Assembly: GCA_944474755.1 (NCBI GenBank) | Contig: OX104115.1 | Location: 58,780,648-58,844,647 of the forward strand | Length of the DNA stretch: 64,000 nt | Reading direction: 5' to 3' | From: Limnoperna fortunei | Taxonomy: Eukaryota > Mollusca > Bivalvia > Mytilida > Modiolidae | Shown: positions 10,360 through 22,009 of the stretch, piece by piece | Numbering within the stretch: the stretch's first letter is position 1 | Layout of the letters: every line of letters begins with the position of its first letter | The notes under the pieces: generated by a model | Told to the model about the DNA's origin: nothing | The model's database searches: none | What the model saw: the letters and a program-made list of their open reading frames with translations, nothing else | Program-made: the position numbers and the translations under genes

Positions 10360-11385
10360 TAAACATCTTCTTCATTTCTTATTTTGAATATAGATAGGCA
10401 TTATGCGCGTATAAGTTTTACAGTGTATTCTACAAAACATATCCAAACGATTGTAGTTGTTTTAGAGATAATAAATAACAAACTAAAGCCGTTGTTAGGT
10501 CAAAAGTTTTTAAGACCGATTTGGTATGTTATTTTAACCTTCAAGTAAATAACCCCTACTAATAAAGGACGATTTGCTTGTTCCTTTTTTGTTCTTCTTT
10601 TAAATAATTCACTTTACATGTTCAAGCGCATACATAGCACATGCAAAACTTTCTTAACTAATTTTTTTTGTCCTAGTTAAGCGAACTTAATATGGTATTT
10701 AGTGTGATTTCTTGGCGATTTTGAATGACATGCAAGCAACTTGAAAGCTATTGTGCAAATAAAAACAGAAAATGTATCCACTGGGGCGAATATGATACGT
10801 AGTTTGCCGTTATTTTGGTTTTCTCATGCAAAAGTCAATGCAAAAAAAGTTGTTTAAGGCGTTCGTCTACAGAGGTATAGTATCCGGATTAATCTTGCAT
10901 ACGAACTAGATATTAAGGACGCAGAAAATTGTTAAATCGATCGAGCGACCGATTGACTAAATTTGATGGCGAGTCGTGTTGCCGTTCATATTATGGTACA
11001 AAAGCAATAACTCGAGCTGTACCTTTTGTTTCTAACTTAAAAATGTTAATAAATAGATTCATTGGTTTAAATACATGTGTATTCTTCATGATGTATCTTA
11101 ATCATTTACATATTTATTTGAAAAGGGTATACTGTTTTGTGCACGGAGGTAATAATGGCAGTTTAATCAAAAATGCCAAACTATTTTGGCTCCTTATTAG
11201 GAACAGTAATAAAACTGTGAAGTGTGTTTAAACATTTTGGTATGTGTTATTGATTGAATGTTTGAGTCCGGCGAGCAGAATATCAGCTTAATTTAAAACG
11301 ACAACAATTTTACAGGCATGAATCAACGCGTAAAATCGGATGAAACAACAGGGTCAAACATGTGACTGCCACTAAAGAAGCCTCG
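10360..11385. other. Intergenic, shared with module 2
   Basis: Paralogous to about 52420-53440. Open frames occur in both modules (10929-11231 and 52973-53263) but differ by frameshifts and show no domain. At 11264-11300 a GGCGAGCAGAATATCAGC segment begins a dispersed repeat that recurs at 53311, 42690 and 56250. Confidence 0.5.
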
Positions 11386-11475
11386 ATTGGCGATTAGTTT
11401 AGATAGTAAGTCATCGCTTTTGGTAACGTTGGTCGTGAACATTGAGTTTTCGGGTTCGAATCTGACTGCGTTAAG
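11385..11475 (+). repeat. tRNA-derived SINE-like head
   Basis: A B-box-like GGTTCGAATC at 11453-11462 follows an A-box-like TAGTTTAGATAGT near 11394 at tRNA-like spacing. The fold is not good enough for a real tRNA. The module-2 copy (about 53435-53525) has a damaged B box (GGTTAGAGTC). Confidence 0.5.
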
Positions 11476-11659
11476 GCTGTCATCAATTCCAATCATCAAG
11501 GATTGCCAAATGTACTACTAAATGACGGGATATTCTATTGGTACTTCAGCTTCTGACTCCAAAAGGTGGACTAAAGGACATAACTGACAAATGTCTAAAG
11601 AACAAACTTCAAACAAAGTTACTGCCACTGAAAAATTGTAGAGACAAAGAATTTCTCTT

Positions 11660-12810
11660 TTTTAGTAAATACAATTTCTATATTCATTTTCGCAATCTAC
11701 AAATAGAGTCGTTATTGTCTTTACGAATTTCCAATAACGATCATTTAATTCGAACTTAACATAGAACTTCTGGGGAGATAACATTAACCTATGTACACCA
11801 AACCTTTGTTTGAGTTGTTTAGTCAACTGTAGTGATAGCTCCTGAAAATCGAAATACCGGCGGCACGATCTATAATAAAGTATAAGTTGTAAAATGAACA
11901 CACCATACGCTAGAGCTGCTGGAATGTTGCTGTCAATGAACGGGAAGTTGACAATGGAAAGTTTATGGCATCACGTTTGTGTGAGTCTAGATTGTAGTTT
12001 TCCCAAATCTATTTCTAGACGTAGGCCTACGTAAGAATCTGAGCTGAGTGTAATGATGGTGTCTTTATTTTCAAGCCTGCTATGGTAAAATGAATGCAAA
12101 TAGTCACCAAATTTAGCATTGTTGAGGGACAAAACAACATCAATATAGCGGAATGTGAAATTAAAGGTCGGTGTGTTTTCTTTTTTCTTCAACAAGACTT
12201 CTAGGAACTCAGGTTCATAAAAACAGGTCGACGAGGAGCGTAGCACAACTAGTACACATTGGAATACCAACATTCCGTTAAAAAATATGCCCTTCAAACA
12301 TAAGAAATATGTTGGCAATCAGGAAATTTAACAATTGCCAGAATTGGTCTTTAGAATACATGTATTTATTGGTTTATTTACAGTCATTGGTGACTAAGGA
12401 AGTTTTTTCATGGCTAATTACCAGGTATTTAAATCGTTTTCCATTTTTCCTGAAAACATTGTTTAGTAAGAACTTGGAACCTGGTTTTAAGATGCATATG
12501 AGGGGTGGCCGTGTAGAGTTTCAAAAACTCAAATGTTTTAAATCTGTAATACATTGGAAAATCGATCAGGACCTCACGTAGTATATCAGATCTTTTGAAT
12601 TAGTCAATATCTACATTTCATTCATGCCACTCCTGTATTAGAAAGTACTGTTTCTGGAAGTCCCGTTTGCATTGTTGCTAAAATAGAGGTCAGGAGTTGC
12701 GATAGTGTTTTAGTGGGGCACCTAGACGATCCTACAATGACACCCTCATTGTATAGGTTTTTGTGAAGTTTTGGTGTATCCAATAAAAGAAGGGGAGATA
12801 CCAATATTCG
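11660..12810 (-). mobile_element. Penelope-like reverse transcriptase remnant 1
   Basis: On the minus strand the pieces run in order. 12804-12622 contains TPKLHKN, VIVGSSRC and LSQLLTSIL. Near 12500-12310 is KNGKRFKYLVISHEKT. Then comes the FRYIDV catalytic segment with NNAKFGDYL, and finally 11901-11662 with QLILYYRSCRRYFDF and RFGVHRL. This order matches Penelope-like RTs. The catalytic YIDD has become YIDV, the conserved TVGIPMGTNC stretch is garbled and stops intervene, so it is dead. No GIY-YIG endonuclease was seen. The module-2 copy is at 53640-54860. Confidence 0.75.
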
Positions 12811-12924
12811 ATTTTGAGTTCTAGACCAAAGGAAAGCTACAATGTATTGTTGTCAAGCTTTAGGACGTATGCTGAATATTGCAATTTTGTCTACGAATGG
12901 ATCCCTTATTAATTGTATTCTTTA

Positions 12925-13560
12925 TTTCCTAAACTGGACTAAACTCCAAGTCAGTATGTTCTACGGATTATAATATAATATGAAATGGCCACAAAATTTA
13001 TTTGCCTCGTTTCAGGGTGTTAGGAGAGACTACAAACATTGCAAGATCATGTAAACTGTAAATACAAGATTTGAACATTACCTTACCGCAACAGTGTAGC
13101 AAAGTATGACTAGAAACTCGGAATGCTAATATATTTAAGGAGTGAAAAGGTGTAGGATACTTTTGCTGCCATATCAATTAATGAAACGCCATATTTGTTA
13201 TATGTTTCTTGCTTACTTCCCCAAAGCGACAAAGCTTAAAAAAATCATATCACAACGAAACTAACATTATTAAAAATTTTAATTCATTTTTTGAAGTGAC
13301 TGATGTAAAAGTATAATTTCACAATGATTTCAATAGAGACTGCACAGTTCAACTAATACTCGTTCTCCAGCACCATTTTCAGAAACATTATTTGGTGGGG
13401 GCTAAGTAACCGTCACAATTGCATCTAGTCCTCAAATTTTGGTCTGTTCTGTTCTGTTGAATGAAGAAACTTTCTACGAAGGACAATATTCTCTAAAATT
13501 TACTCAAGTAGATAAAAAATACAATAGAAAAAAGTAGAAGTAGGTTATTGAAAAAATATA
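12925..13560. other. No gene seen
   Basis: Module similarity stops near 12920, where the module-2 counterpart continues into the B' EGF-like exon. I find no exon remnant here; the stretch is AT-rich and unassigned. Confidence 0.4.
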
Positions 13561-13565
13561 ATTTA

Positions 13566-13802
13566 GGTATCCGACCCATAACATAACCACGTGTCAGTGG
13601 AGAAGACCTCGGTAATGTTCGGCAAACATCTGGACTACTATTTGAGCAACTAACTTTTTTCCTCAAAACTGTTAATATTGTATCAAAGTAAAACAATATA
13701 TTTAATTTGTATCATTAATTAGTAATATATTGATTAAAAAAAGCTGCATTTATTGGTCTAAAAATAAATTTAAACGGTGACTTCAATTATGGGTCGGATA
13801 CC
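13566..13802. mobile_element. MITE with GGTATCCGACCCAT inverted ends
   Basis: The ends GGTATCCGACCCAT (13566) and ATGGGTCGGATACC (to 13802) are perfect inverted repeats. TTA is present on both outer sides, as expected of a 3-bp target duplication. At 237 bp with no ORF and a TTA target it fits PIF/Harbinger-derived MITEs by length and target; no transposase is here to confirm. Confidence 0.7.
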
Positions 13803-14051
13803 TTAAAGAAGATAAAATATAAAGAGCCTTACAAAGATCGCAAAAATTCGTTGTATCGCTGTAATGCAAATGTACAGGAGGCAATAAGATCGCGAGCCTC
13901 ATGATCAACAATATTTTATCAGCAATTTATTAATAAATAGCGATTAAAACGTATTATGAGCATGAAGTCGATCACACAAATCTTAACAGATCCGGTATAT
14001 ATATATCTCTTCTACAACCGGTGGAATTATATATGAATGCTACTATACAGC

Positions 14052-14148
14052 ATTGATATGAATCAATGTGACCGGGATTGTAGCGATTTTTTTTTACACT
14101 TTCTTAAATGCTTTTCGGGGAACCCATAACTTTCAACCAACATCAGGG
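14052..14148 (+). pseudogene. A' remnant of exon 4 (GPR158-like)
   Basis: Similar to gene A exon 4 (7660-7749): ATCAATGTGAC, then GCTTTTCGGGGAACCCA and AACCAACATCAGG before a GTTAGT donor-like site. It has small indels, so no frame survives. It shows that a second, partial gene copy lies downstream of A. Confidence 0.65.
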
Positions 14149-14976
14149 GTTAGTAAAGTAGATCCCATTAAAATGATTAAGATTACCTCTGTAATTAATC
14201 TTAACACAATGACCTCCTAAATAGAAGTAATAATAAAATACCGAACACCAAGGAACCCGTCAAAACAAACAATCCACAAAAACATGATAAAACATGTACG
14301 AATTAGTGTATAAGCTGATAATTTGTACGAAGATATATTATAAGTAAGTTAAGTTGTATATTGTCTGGTAAGTAATTGAAGCTCTTATAGAGAGTATAGA
14401 GAATAAGTTAAAGAACAGTTTTCGTATTGTGACGAAAATGAATGGTTTAATTGGTATGGGTAATCAAACAAAGATATTGCTGTGTTAAAATTTACTCATA
14501 TGAATATAACAACTACATAGAAGTTAAACACTACTTGTTACATCCCAATAAATTACCTTCTAATTGTTTGGCCTGACGTCTTCATAAGATAAGACGCAAG
14601 TCTGGCGCGGTAATGTTTGATGTCATTGAATGCATTTTGTATGTGAGTTATTTGTACTGAATAATTGTACTACATTCTGATTTACGTTCATGGAAAAATA
14701 AAACTTCTAAGTCTCAAGTGTAGTATTTATGATGAAGATATGCAGGTAGTCATTCACATACAGTTGCAAACAGATAAGTTTAAGTATGCCTTATTGATTT
14801 CAATAATTTTGTCATCAGCTAATTGGTTGTATTGATATAATCAGTAATGGATATGGATGTCTACACTTTCCACTTTGTTTATACGAAGCGCATTATTGTT
14901 AAATATTGATAAAATATTAAGAAGAGGCCATGAAAGAAAAATTTTAAGTTAAGTAAAAATTCTTATTACATTTCAG

Positions 14977-15043
14977 ATATCCCATTGGATACAAATTTGA
15001 CCAGTCGTCAAGTTCTAAATCGTCCAGCTCTTCAGATGACTAA
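14977..15043 (+). pseudogene. A' short tail exon (possible alternative last exon)
   Basis: After the acceptor TTTCAG, phase 2 gives V-YPIGYKFDQSSSSKSSSSSDD and TAA at 15041-15043. It is homologous to the start of gene A exon 6 and to 55792-55858. The upstream intron matches module 2, but the EGF-like exon expected before it is missing. It could serve as an alternative terminal exon for gene A because exon 5 ends in a compatible phase. Use is unproven. Confidence 0.6.
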
Positions 15044-15049
15044 TATAAT

Positions 15050-15845
15050 CACTATTCCAACACAATGCTTAGAAAAGTTATATGTTGTCTCTATTTTAAT
15101 GCAACTTTCAAATTTTGTGTAAATTTAGAAAAAAGAACCGCAATCTATAGCAACCAAAAATCACGTGTATTTGGTTGCGTTTTTGTCTGGCCACTTTCAG
15201 AAATATTGGCAGCTATATCATTCTGTCCATGATTTCTGGGTTAGACAGCAAAAACTCCCAATTTCCTCTTAGCTGCATTACAAATTTTATTGATTTTTGT
15301 TATTTATATGTAGGATAGGTAAACAATCGGTACCTTTTAAGGATTGTTTTCGCTAAACTATTATCCAATGGTGCTTGAGAGATTTAAATCCCTTCACACG
15401 TGCTTTTTAAAAAATAATTAAACAAAAATTGACTCCCTGAACAAATGTTCAAAATGAGCGTATAAATATGTTTTGCAATCGAGCACGCCCAAGCCAATGG
15501 CAGCCTTGTTTTTGAAGGTTGACAAAAATATGTGGAAAAGGTGGAATATGACCATGTAAACTCAACAATTGTAATGTGCTAAACATCAGTGGCTATATAG
15601 AACAAGGACGCACCAATACATACTGGAATTTTGCTGTTCGATAGTTTATGTGCATTTATAACATGTCCGTTGAAGCAGGACCATTCGACCTAAATTTTGA
15701 ACTTTAGTTACAGGTAGTGTAAATAGGTAATGTAAACACTAAATGATCTTCTCAATGAGTCTTGGCTTAAAAAATACCCCAAGTACATCACGCATTCGTA
15801 GGAAAAGCAAACCATCGCCCCCAGAACGTCTTGATATTAAAAAAA
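15050..15845. other. Unassigned, possibly 5' end of LINE 1
   Basis: No module-2 counterpart was recognised and there is no gene. It may be the 5' untranslated part of the LINE whose first frame opens at 15850. Confidence 0.35.
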
Positions 15846-15849
15846 CAGA

Positions 15850-16812
15850 ATGTTGTCACCAACTCAAATAGATTACTCTGAATCGCCTACAACCTTTGCC
15901 ATGCAACAGTCAGACGTTGACATTATTGTTGAAAAGCTAAAAGCTGTCATACATGAGGAGATTGCTAGTACTATAAGATCATGTTTAAAACAAGAGATAG
16001 CAGCATGCGTACATGCAGCGACTCAGCTACTTTCTGAAGAAATAGACACTTTAAAAATTGAAAACTCTAAACTAAAAGCCGACGTAGATGCTTTTGAGCA
16101 GTACAGTAGGCGAGAAATGATTAGAGTAAGCGGGATTCCCGAAACAACAGGTGAAAACACAACGGAGATCGTGAAGGAAATAGTAAAGTCTATTGATACA
16201 GATTTTGCGGATAATGATATTGTACGGTCGCATAGAGTAGGGAATCCCAATAAACACCAAGACCCGCTAAGGCCAAGACAAATCATTGTTCGTCTCCGAG
16301 ACAGGGAATCCAAACGTCCTTTTTTCTTGATAATTTTATTGTGTTTTATTGTTGATTTTAATGTGGTTAATGCCGGGTGCAAAGAATGTTATATGTCTCC
16401 TCGAGCTCCTGCTGGTGCTGTGACAGACTTAGTAATTATCATATGTATACTATTTGTTATTATAGAAATGCGGTTAAATATAAGTGGAATACATCCAAAC
16501 CCGGCGCCATCTGGTCACAAAAATGATAATAGTAGTGAAAATTCATTTTCTTTGTCACATATTTATGAAATGCTTTCAAGTTCAGTAGCATTTGTATATC
16601 TTAATGTTCGAAGTCTACTTCCAAAATTAGATCTTTTGTCGGTAGAGTATAATGATTTCGATATACTATCATTTACTGTATCATGGTTGAATGATTCGAA
16701 CGATGAAGATTTTGTAGAACTTCTCAAATTCCAAACCCCGTTTCGAAAAGACAGGGTAAACAAAAAGGGGAGATGTCATTGTCTTCGTTACGAATACCTT
16801 TTATGCATTTAG
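15850..16812 (+). pseudogene. LINE 1 ORF1-ORF2 in-frame fusion
   Basis: 320 codons. Residues 1 to about 85 are helical/coiled coil. About 82-155 resemble LINE ORF1 RNA-binding proteins (FEQYSRREMIRVSGIPE). At about residue 155 the frame passes into ORF2 N-terminal sequence with two hydrophobic segments, then HPNPAPS and endonuclease (NVRSLLPKLDLLS). The endonuclease motif expected as SFTESWL reads SFTVSWL: the Glu codon is GTA at 16678-16680, so the metal-binding residue is lost. A frameshift near 16775 ends it; the next frame continues the endonuclease (VTNTFYAFRRIDLE). Confidence 0.75.
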
Positions 16813-17628
16813 ACGCATCGACCTAGAGATACCTGAAGTAGAGGTTATATGGATTCAGTTAAAATTAGTAGTTGAGAGTTCTATTGAATCAGTCGTTCAT
16901 GATGTTAATTGTGACCATGTTATTATCACTGGGGATTATAATGATAACCAATAGTGTATTAATTCTGAAATGAAACGTACAACTTATAGCTTAGATCAAA
17001 TGATAGAAGACCCAACCAACTTTACTGAGCACTCATCGACCACGATTATCACTAGTAGTGTGGATTTTGTCCCATATACCGGTGTTATGCCCCCTTTATT
17101 AGACCAAATACGTTACCATTGTCCAGTATTTGGAATTATAAACGTTCCGATACCGACGTGTAAAAGCTTTAAACTCAAGGTATGGCTCTATGACCGCGGA
17201 AAATAAGATGAGTACAGACGTATTCTCTCTGTAACCGAATGGGACGAGTTGTTTGTTAGTAATAATATAAACGTGATAGTGGAGAACATCTCTGAGCGTA
17301 TTGTACATGCAGCAAACATAGCAATTCCGAACCGTATCGTTACGATCCGTAAGACTGATCCGAAAGTTAACAAGTAATGTCAAAAAAGGAATTCGTCAGA
17401 AGCGGCGTGTGCATGCTAGGGCTAAGCAATTCAACCGAAAAGCGGACTGGGCCAAATTTCGTTCAGTTTGCAACAAATTGACATCGATTATTCGTAAATC
17501 TCGTGACGACTACCAGACGAACCTGATTAATCAACTTAGCACTAGCAAACCGACTTAAAAGAACTGGTGGAAGAGGTAATCAGATCTCCGGAATTAAAAA
17601 ATCTACAACAAGCGGAATTCCACCCCTG
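16813..17628 (+). pseudogene. LINE 1 endonuclease remainder and linker
   Basis: Fragmented frames keep endonuclease landmarks, including VIITGDYND near 16920-16950 and TSSVDFVPYTGV near 17055-17085. Stops lie at 16951, 17205 and 17376. No intact product is possible. Confidence 0.6.
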
Positions 17629-18432
17629 TTGCGGAACGATAATTTAATTTACGATTATGCCGAAAAAGCGAACGAATTCAACATTTTTTTTGCTTCTCAA
17701 ATCGTTCTCGATGACTCAAACGCCTTTCTTCCTGACCCTGTCCAGTGCAATCAACCATTAGAAAACCTGGTTATTTCCAACTCGGATGTCAACGACGTGC
17801 TTGGCAACCTAAATGTAATTAAAGCGAGCGGACCTGACCTGAACGACAAGGAGGGGAAAAATTATCGTCCCATATCATTATTGAGTATAATCTCCAAATG
17901 TATGGAGAGATGCGTGTACAAGTACGTGCGTAATTACTTATTAGACAAAAAGATTATCACCTCCAATCAATCTGGCTTTACGCGTGGTGATTCCGCAGTA
18001 AACCAACTAATTGAAATTTCGAATACGTTTGGTAAAGCTCTGAACAGTGGAAAGGAAGTCATGGTCGTATTCTGTGATATAAGTAAGGCTTTTGACCGTG
18101 TGTGGCATAAGGGTCTTATTTTTAAATTACAGAAGTACGGAATCTCTGAAAAACTGCTAGATTGGTTTGTTGACTACTTACGTCAAAGGAAACAACGCGT
18201 TTGTATAAATGAAACGTTTTCTAACTGGTCATTTATAAACGCTGGAGTTCAACAGGGTTTTATACTCGATCCTCTGTTATTTATAATATTTATTAACGAC
18301 ATTGAAGATGACATCCGCGTATGCAATAAATTGTTCGCTGACGATACTAGTCTGTACGTAACGGTTGATAGTCCGGACAAAGCATCGGTTATCTTAAATG
18401 AAGATCTAGAAAAAGTCAACCGATGGGCATAA
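17629..18432 (+). pseudogene. LINE 1 reverse transcriptase fragment
   Basis: 267 codons with RT motifs: NYRPISLLS, FCDISKAFDRVWHKGL (motif A, catalytic Asp), GVQQGFILDPLLF (motif B, altered from the usual QGSxLGP) and LFADDTSLY (motif C, FADD intact). The early RT segment between KASGPD and NYRPIS is shortened by an internal deletion of roughly 50 residues relative to jockey/CR1 RTs. A stop after NRWA precedes EWLVKFKFNAEKT in the same frame. Confidence 0.85.
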
Positions 18433-18434
18433 GA

Positions 18435-19462
18435 GTGGTTAGTTAAATTTAAATTTAACGCAGAGAAAACTGAAACTATGCTCATTTCACGGAAAGCGAT
18501 TAAGGTTGTGAATCCCGCTCAAGATGAAACACCACACGATAGAAGAAGTTACGAGTCACAAACACCTCGGTATAGGGTTTTCAGACAACGGGTCGTGGAA
18601 CAATCATGCTGAATATATTGTTAAAAATGCTTTTAAACGGGTTAATATTCTTCGTCGTCTTCGACTAATCTTAGACAGATTCTCGCTAAAGAAAATGTAT
18701 TTTTCATTTATCAGGCCAATTTTGGAATACGGCGACGTCGTTTGGGATAATAACATTGAATACCTATCAGACACAATTGAGAATGTTTAGGTCGAAGCTA
18801 TGAGAGTTATAAAGGGCGGAACGAAGCTTACACCAATTAGAAACTTATACGCGGAAACGGGATGGGAGAGACTAGTAGACCGTCGAAAAAAACATCGATT
18901 TTTAATGATGCATAAAATCGTACATAAGAAAACACCGGAATACCTCAGAAATATGCTGTCAGAAGCCCTTTCTGATCGTCACCGACAATTAACGCGGCAA
19001 AACCAAAACTTGACGCAAATTAGAGCAAGGACGAATTTGTATTCTGGATATTTCCTACCCCTTTACTATTAAATTAAGGAACAAAATTCCTCTTGATGTT
19101 CGCCAAAAATCATCTATTGATATCTTAAAAAATCACCTAAAAGGTGATATCATGAAATGTCCACCTTACTTTTACGTCGAATGGGTCCAGTTCTCCACAC
19201 AAGGTTACGTATGGAGAGCAGCTCTCTTAATGCACATCTATTCTTACGAAATAACGTCGACACCCCAAACTGTACCTGTGGTCAAAGGGAGTCTACCTCC
19301 CACTATCTCTTATCCTGTCATAAATATTCTGTCATTCGTGATAAATTGCTTTCATTAAATCTTCAAATCCCACTTACTATTGGTATTCTGCTGTATGGAT
19401 CAGATGCTCTAACTTTCGATCAGAACACTCAGCTATTTTTAAGTGCAAAAGTTTTTAATTGA
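18435..19462 (+). pseudogene. LINE 1 C-terminal region with Cys/His motif
   Basis: Broken frames at 18435-18790, 18800-19072 and 19157-19462 encode the post-RT region (HLGIGFSDNGSWNNH, RLRLILDRFSLKKMY, GGTKLTPIRNLYAE) and a final CTCGQRESTSHYLLSC Cys/His motif typical of CR1/jockey ORF2 C-termini. Confidence 0.7.
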
Positions 19463-19765
19463 CAGCAAAAGATTTGTATAATTACACTTCATTTCCATCC
19501 TATTTGTGTTAAACTTTGTATACCCTTTTTTCTCTCCCTTACATATTTTCTTATTTCACATTGTGAACCACCATTTAACATATTATGTATCCCATACATT
19601 ACTAGGCGTGCTAGATCTTTATTGTCTTAGTATTTATCTTGCATGTGTTAAGGAGACGTACCTTGTATAAGCTAATGCTTGTTTCCGAATCCTTGCGTAA
19701 TATTATGTTTGTATATGTAATGTTCGTATGTTTATTTAAATAAATATGTTTAAACTAAATATGTT

Positions 19766-20800
19766 TTGTTATATTTGCATCAATATCAGCACGAAAATAA
19801 AGATATAAAGATATTTTGGTACAATGTTTACCTTTAATTGTTCACTGGCCACTTCATTGAATGAAATAGAAGTCAATATGTGGAACGTAACATTACTACA
19901 CTGAATACTGATTACGACGCCGATTCAGCGTAAGAATATATCGAAATTTCAATACACATACTAGTGCGATACTGACGTAAACCAATAAAATTACAAAAAT
20001 ATTTAAAGATTTAGTAAAACCACCAAAATCAAGTAACAGAGAGTCGTTTACTCCGAAGACTGATCGTCCTTTAATTACATGGTAATAACCACAATAAACA
20101 AATGAGTAGCTGTTAAACATTTAAATGACGTCATAACCGTTAACATAATCCTATTTAAGGCAGAAAATATAAATTATACATTATTCTCACAAAAATATAT
20201 ATTAAATTGTGTACTGGCGAAAATTAGTGTCGAAAGTTTGATGATAGTATTTTTATCTTGATTTATTGTCTTTACATTATATTATATTTAAATATTTACT
20301 AAACTCAGTACAATTTCTTGACTATGGACACAAAATCCAGTGCGATCTAGATCGTGTATATGTTTTTTTTAAAATATGTACAATATAAACTTTCTACAGT
20401 ATTGGTAATTTTTTTCAGTTGTTTTTTGACTCAATGTCTAAAACAAATCATGTTCTCACTGATGTTACACTATTTATCTGTAGTTTTTAGATGTTTTTAG
20501 ATGTTTTAGAATATTTTGTTTTTGCACTTTTTTATTGTAAGGAATATTTTTTAGTATGCTACATAAGATATAAAGTAGTTTTTATCTTTGTCAAAATACA
20601 TTGAAAAAACTATACAATTTGTACAAATTTTGTCTGATCACTGACCCGCGCAAGGTTCGGTTACTATTTGTATCTTGTCTACCGTACATAACTTTAAAAT
20701 AAAGACAGCAATGATACGCACAAGTAGAACTTATCCCTAGACATTCTCTATAACATTATTAACTTTCCAATTTAAGCAAAACAAATGCAGTAAAAGTAAA
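19766..20800. other. End of module 1, non-coding
   Basis: 20210-20600 matches 59230-59540 (ATGTACAATATAAACTTTCT, AACAAATCATGTT, CTGATGTTACACT), marking the far end of the module downstream of A'. No gene recognised. Confidence 0.55.
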
Positions 20801-21278
20801 TAGTTCTATTCATGCTGTTATTTATTTAAGATTAAGTGCTTTGGATAAAAACGCTTAAATAACGTCATCTCGGATAACTTATAAATGGAAATTTCCTATG
20901 AGCGGACTACTTTCGGTATCCAAAGTCAACAAGATGGAGTCCTCCTAGCGTTTCGTAAGGGAGGGGAAAATATGTTTGGTCTGACGCAATAATTTATAAA
21001 TAAATTGGTTGAAATTTCTAATAAAATAGAATATAAATAAAAACATTAGGTTTCACTCTATTGATTTTTCTACGATCTCGAATCGTGTTTCTTTTGGTAT
21101 GTTTTGCATATTCAAACGCTTTCCGCCCAGGTACATTTTTTGAGGTTTGGAGGGTTTTCTATAGCAGTTTTGCAGCTTTCAAAATTGCAACAATGAGTTA
21201 TAACTCCGGACAGTTTGTGGATGAGTCGCCGGAATTTACACATTGATGATTTCTTAAAAAGCAGTGTTTTATCCTATA
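20801..21278 (-). mobile_element. Giant-hairpin element, copy 3 (one hairpin arm lost)
   Basis: On the minus strand it starts TATAGGATAAAACAC at 21278, has the left hairpin arm closely matching copy 1, then TCCGGAGTTATAACTC where the loop and right arm should be, then the shared body (GCAAAACATACCAAAAG, CTTTCGGTATCC read in reverse) to GAATAGAAC near 20803. The right arm is deleted. Open frames inside (for example 21061-21246) are incidental. Confidence 0.7.
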
Positions 21279-21279
21279 T

Positions 21280-22005
21280 AACATTAAATTTGTCAATAAG
21301 GAATCTTATCATTTCAGCTTTCATTGTTAATCAGTAATCCTAATTTTAAAACTAGATTGGATTTGAAAATTTAATTAACGTTGAATCAACGTTCAGATTT
21401 CAACGTCGAAATGATGTTGAAAATCGGTTAAATTCTGGTCAGTGCATTTTAAAAGAAGTTGAATTTTTCTCAGTGTATGTTAAATAGGGTTGACTTCTGG
21501 TCATTTTATGTTGAAGTGAGACTGCATTCTTGTCTGTATATGTTCAAATAAGGTGGAGTTCGGGTCCTTGCATTTTTTTTTCATTTTTGTTGTATTACAT
21601 GTATGATTGATAATTGGTTGAATTTAAAAGTGAAAATACAGTGAATGTTAAAATTAGTATAAATATTTATAGTTATTGATATTGTAAAACTATTTTACTA
21701 GTCTTGACAGAAGCTAAACGCATGTGTTACAAGTCAAAATTAATACTCTTTATCTTAGCTAACGAAAGACGAATACAAGTTACAACTATTTACTAAAACA
21801 ATTAATTACTTAACACATTTCAATAAAAGAAATATTATCTGTCATTTGAACGTTCCATTTTTTATCCAGAAGAGGAATGTTTAATTAATCAATCCTCCCC
21901 CAGAAGTTTATGTCCAAAATCACTGGAATTAAATAGTCCTCTTCCATTACCAGAAAGGGTAAATCCAGTAATGTTCTGATATAATGATGGACCCAACAGC
22001 TTCAC
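21280..22005. other. No gene seen
   Basis: AT-rich. It has a locally repetitive stretch at 21410-21580 with recurring GTTGAATTTCTGGTC-like units (a few copies of about 45-50 bp). Otherwise unassigned. Confidence 0.35.
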
Positions 22006-22009
22006 ATGG

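Larger units (their letters stand above)
15850..19765 (+). mobile_element. Decayed CR1/jockey-like LINE (LINE 1)
   Basis: In order it holds ORF1-like coiled-coil sequence, an apurinic-type endonuclease remnant, a reverse transcriptase and a C-terminal Cys/His motif, and it ends near TTTAAATAAATATGTTTAAAC. Frameshifts and stops break it at about 16790, 16951, 17205, 17376, 18432, 18788 and 19070. It interrupts module 1, because the sequence on both sides (to 15043 and from 20210) is collinear with module 2, so it inserted after duplication or was lost from module 2. Confidence 0.85.
1..20600. repeat. Paralogous module 1 (segmental duplication unit)
   Basis: Read against 42.8-59.5 kb, this stretch matches in order and orientation: 1-620 with 43645-44260, 1200-2040 with 44270-46900, 4470-5200 with 46910-47650, gene A with gene B, 10223-12920 with 52195-54930, 14330-15043 with 55200-55858, and 20210-20600 with 59230-59540. 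Interruptions are lineage-specific insertions: the hairpin element at 628-1204, 2040-4470 and the LINE at 15.8-19.8 kb. Boundaries are approximate because the alignment was done by eye. Confidence 0.75.

Noticed and set aside
10929..11231. Possible gene conserved between modules (10929-11231 and 52973-53263)
   Set aside because: The resemblance is explained by the segmental duplication; frames shift between copies and no domain is visible.
11394..11465. Functional tRNA gene
   Set aside because: Only A- and B-box-like elements are present; acceptor and anticodon stems do not pair convincingly.
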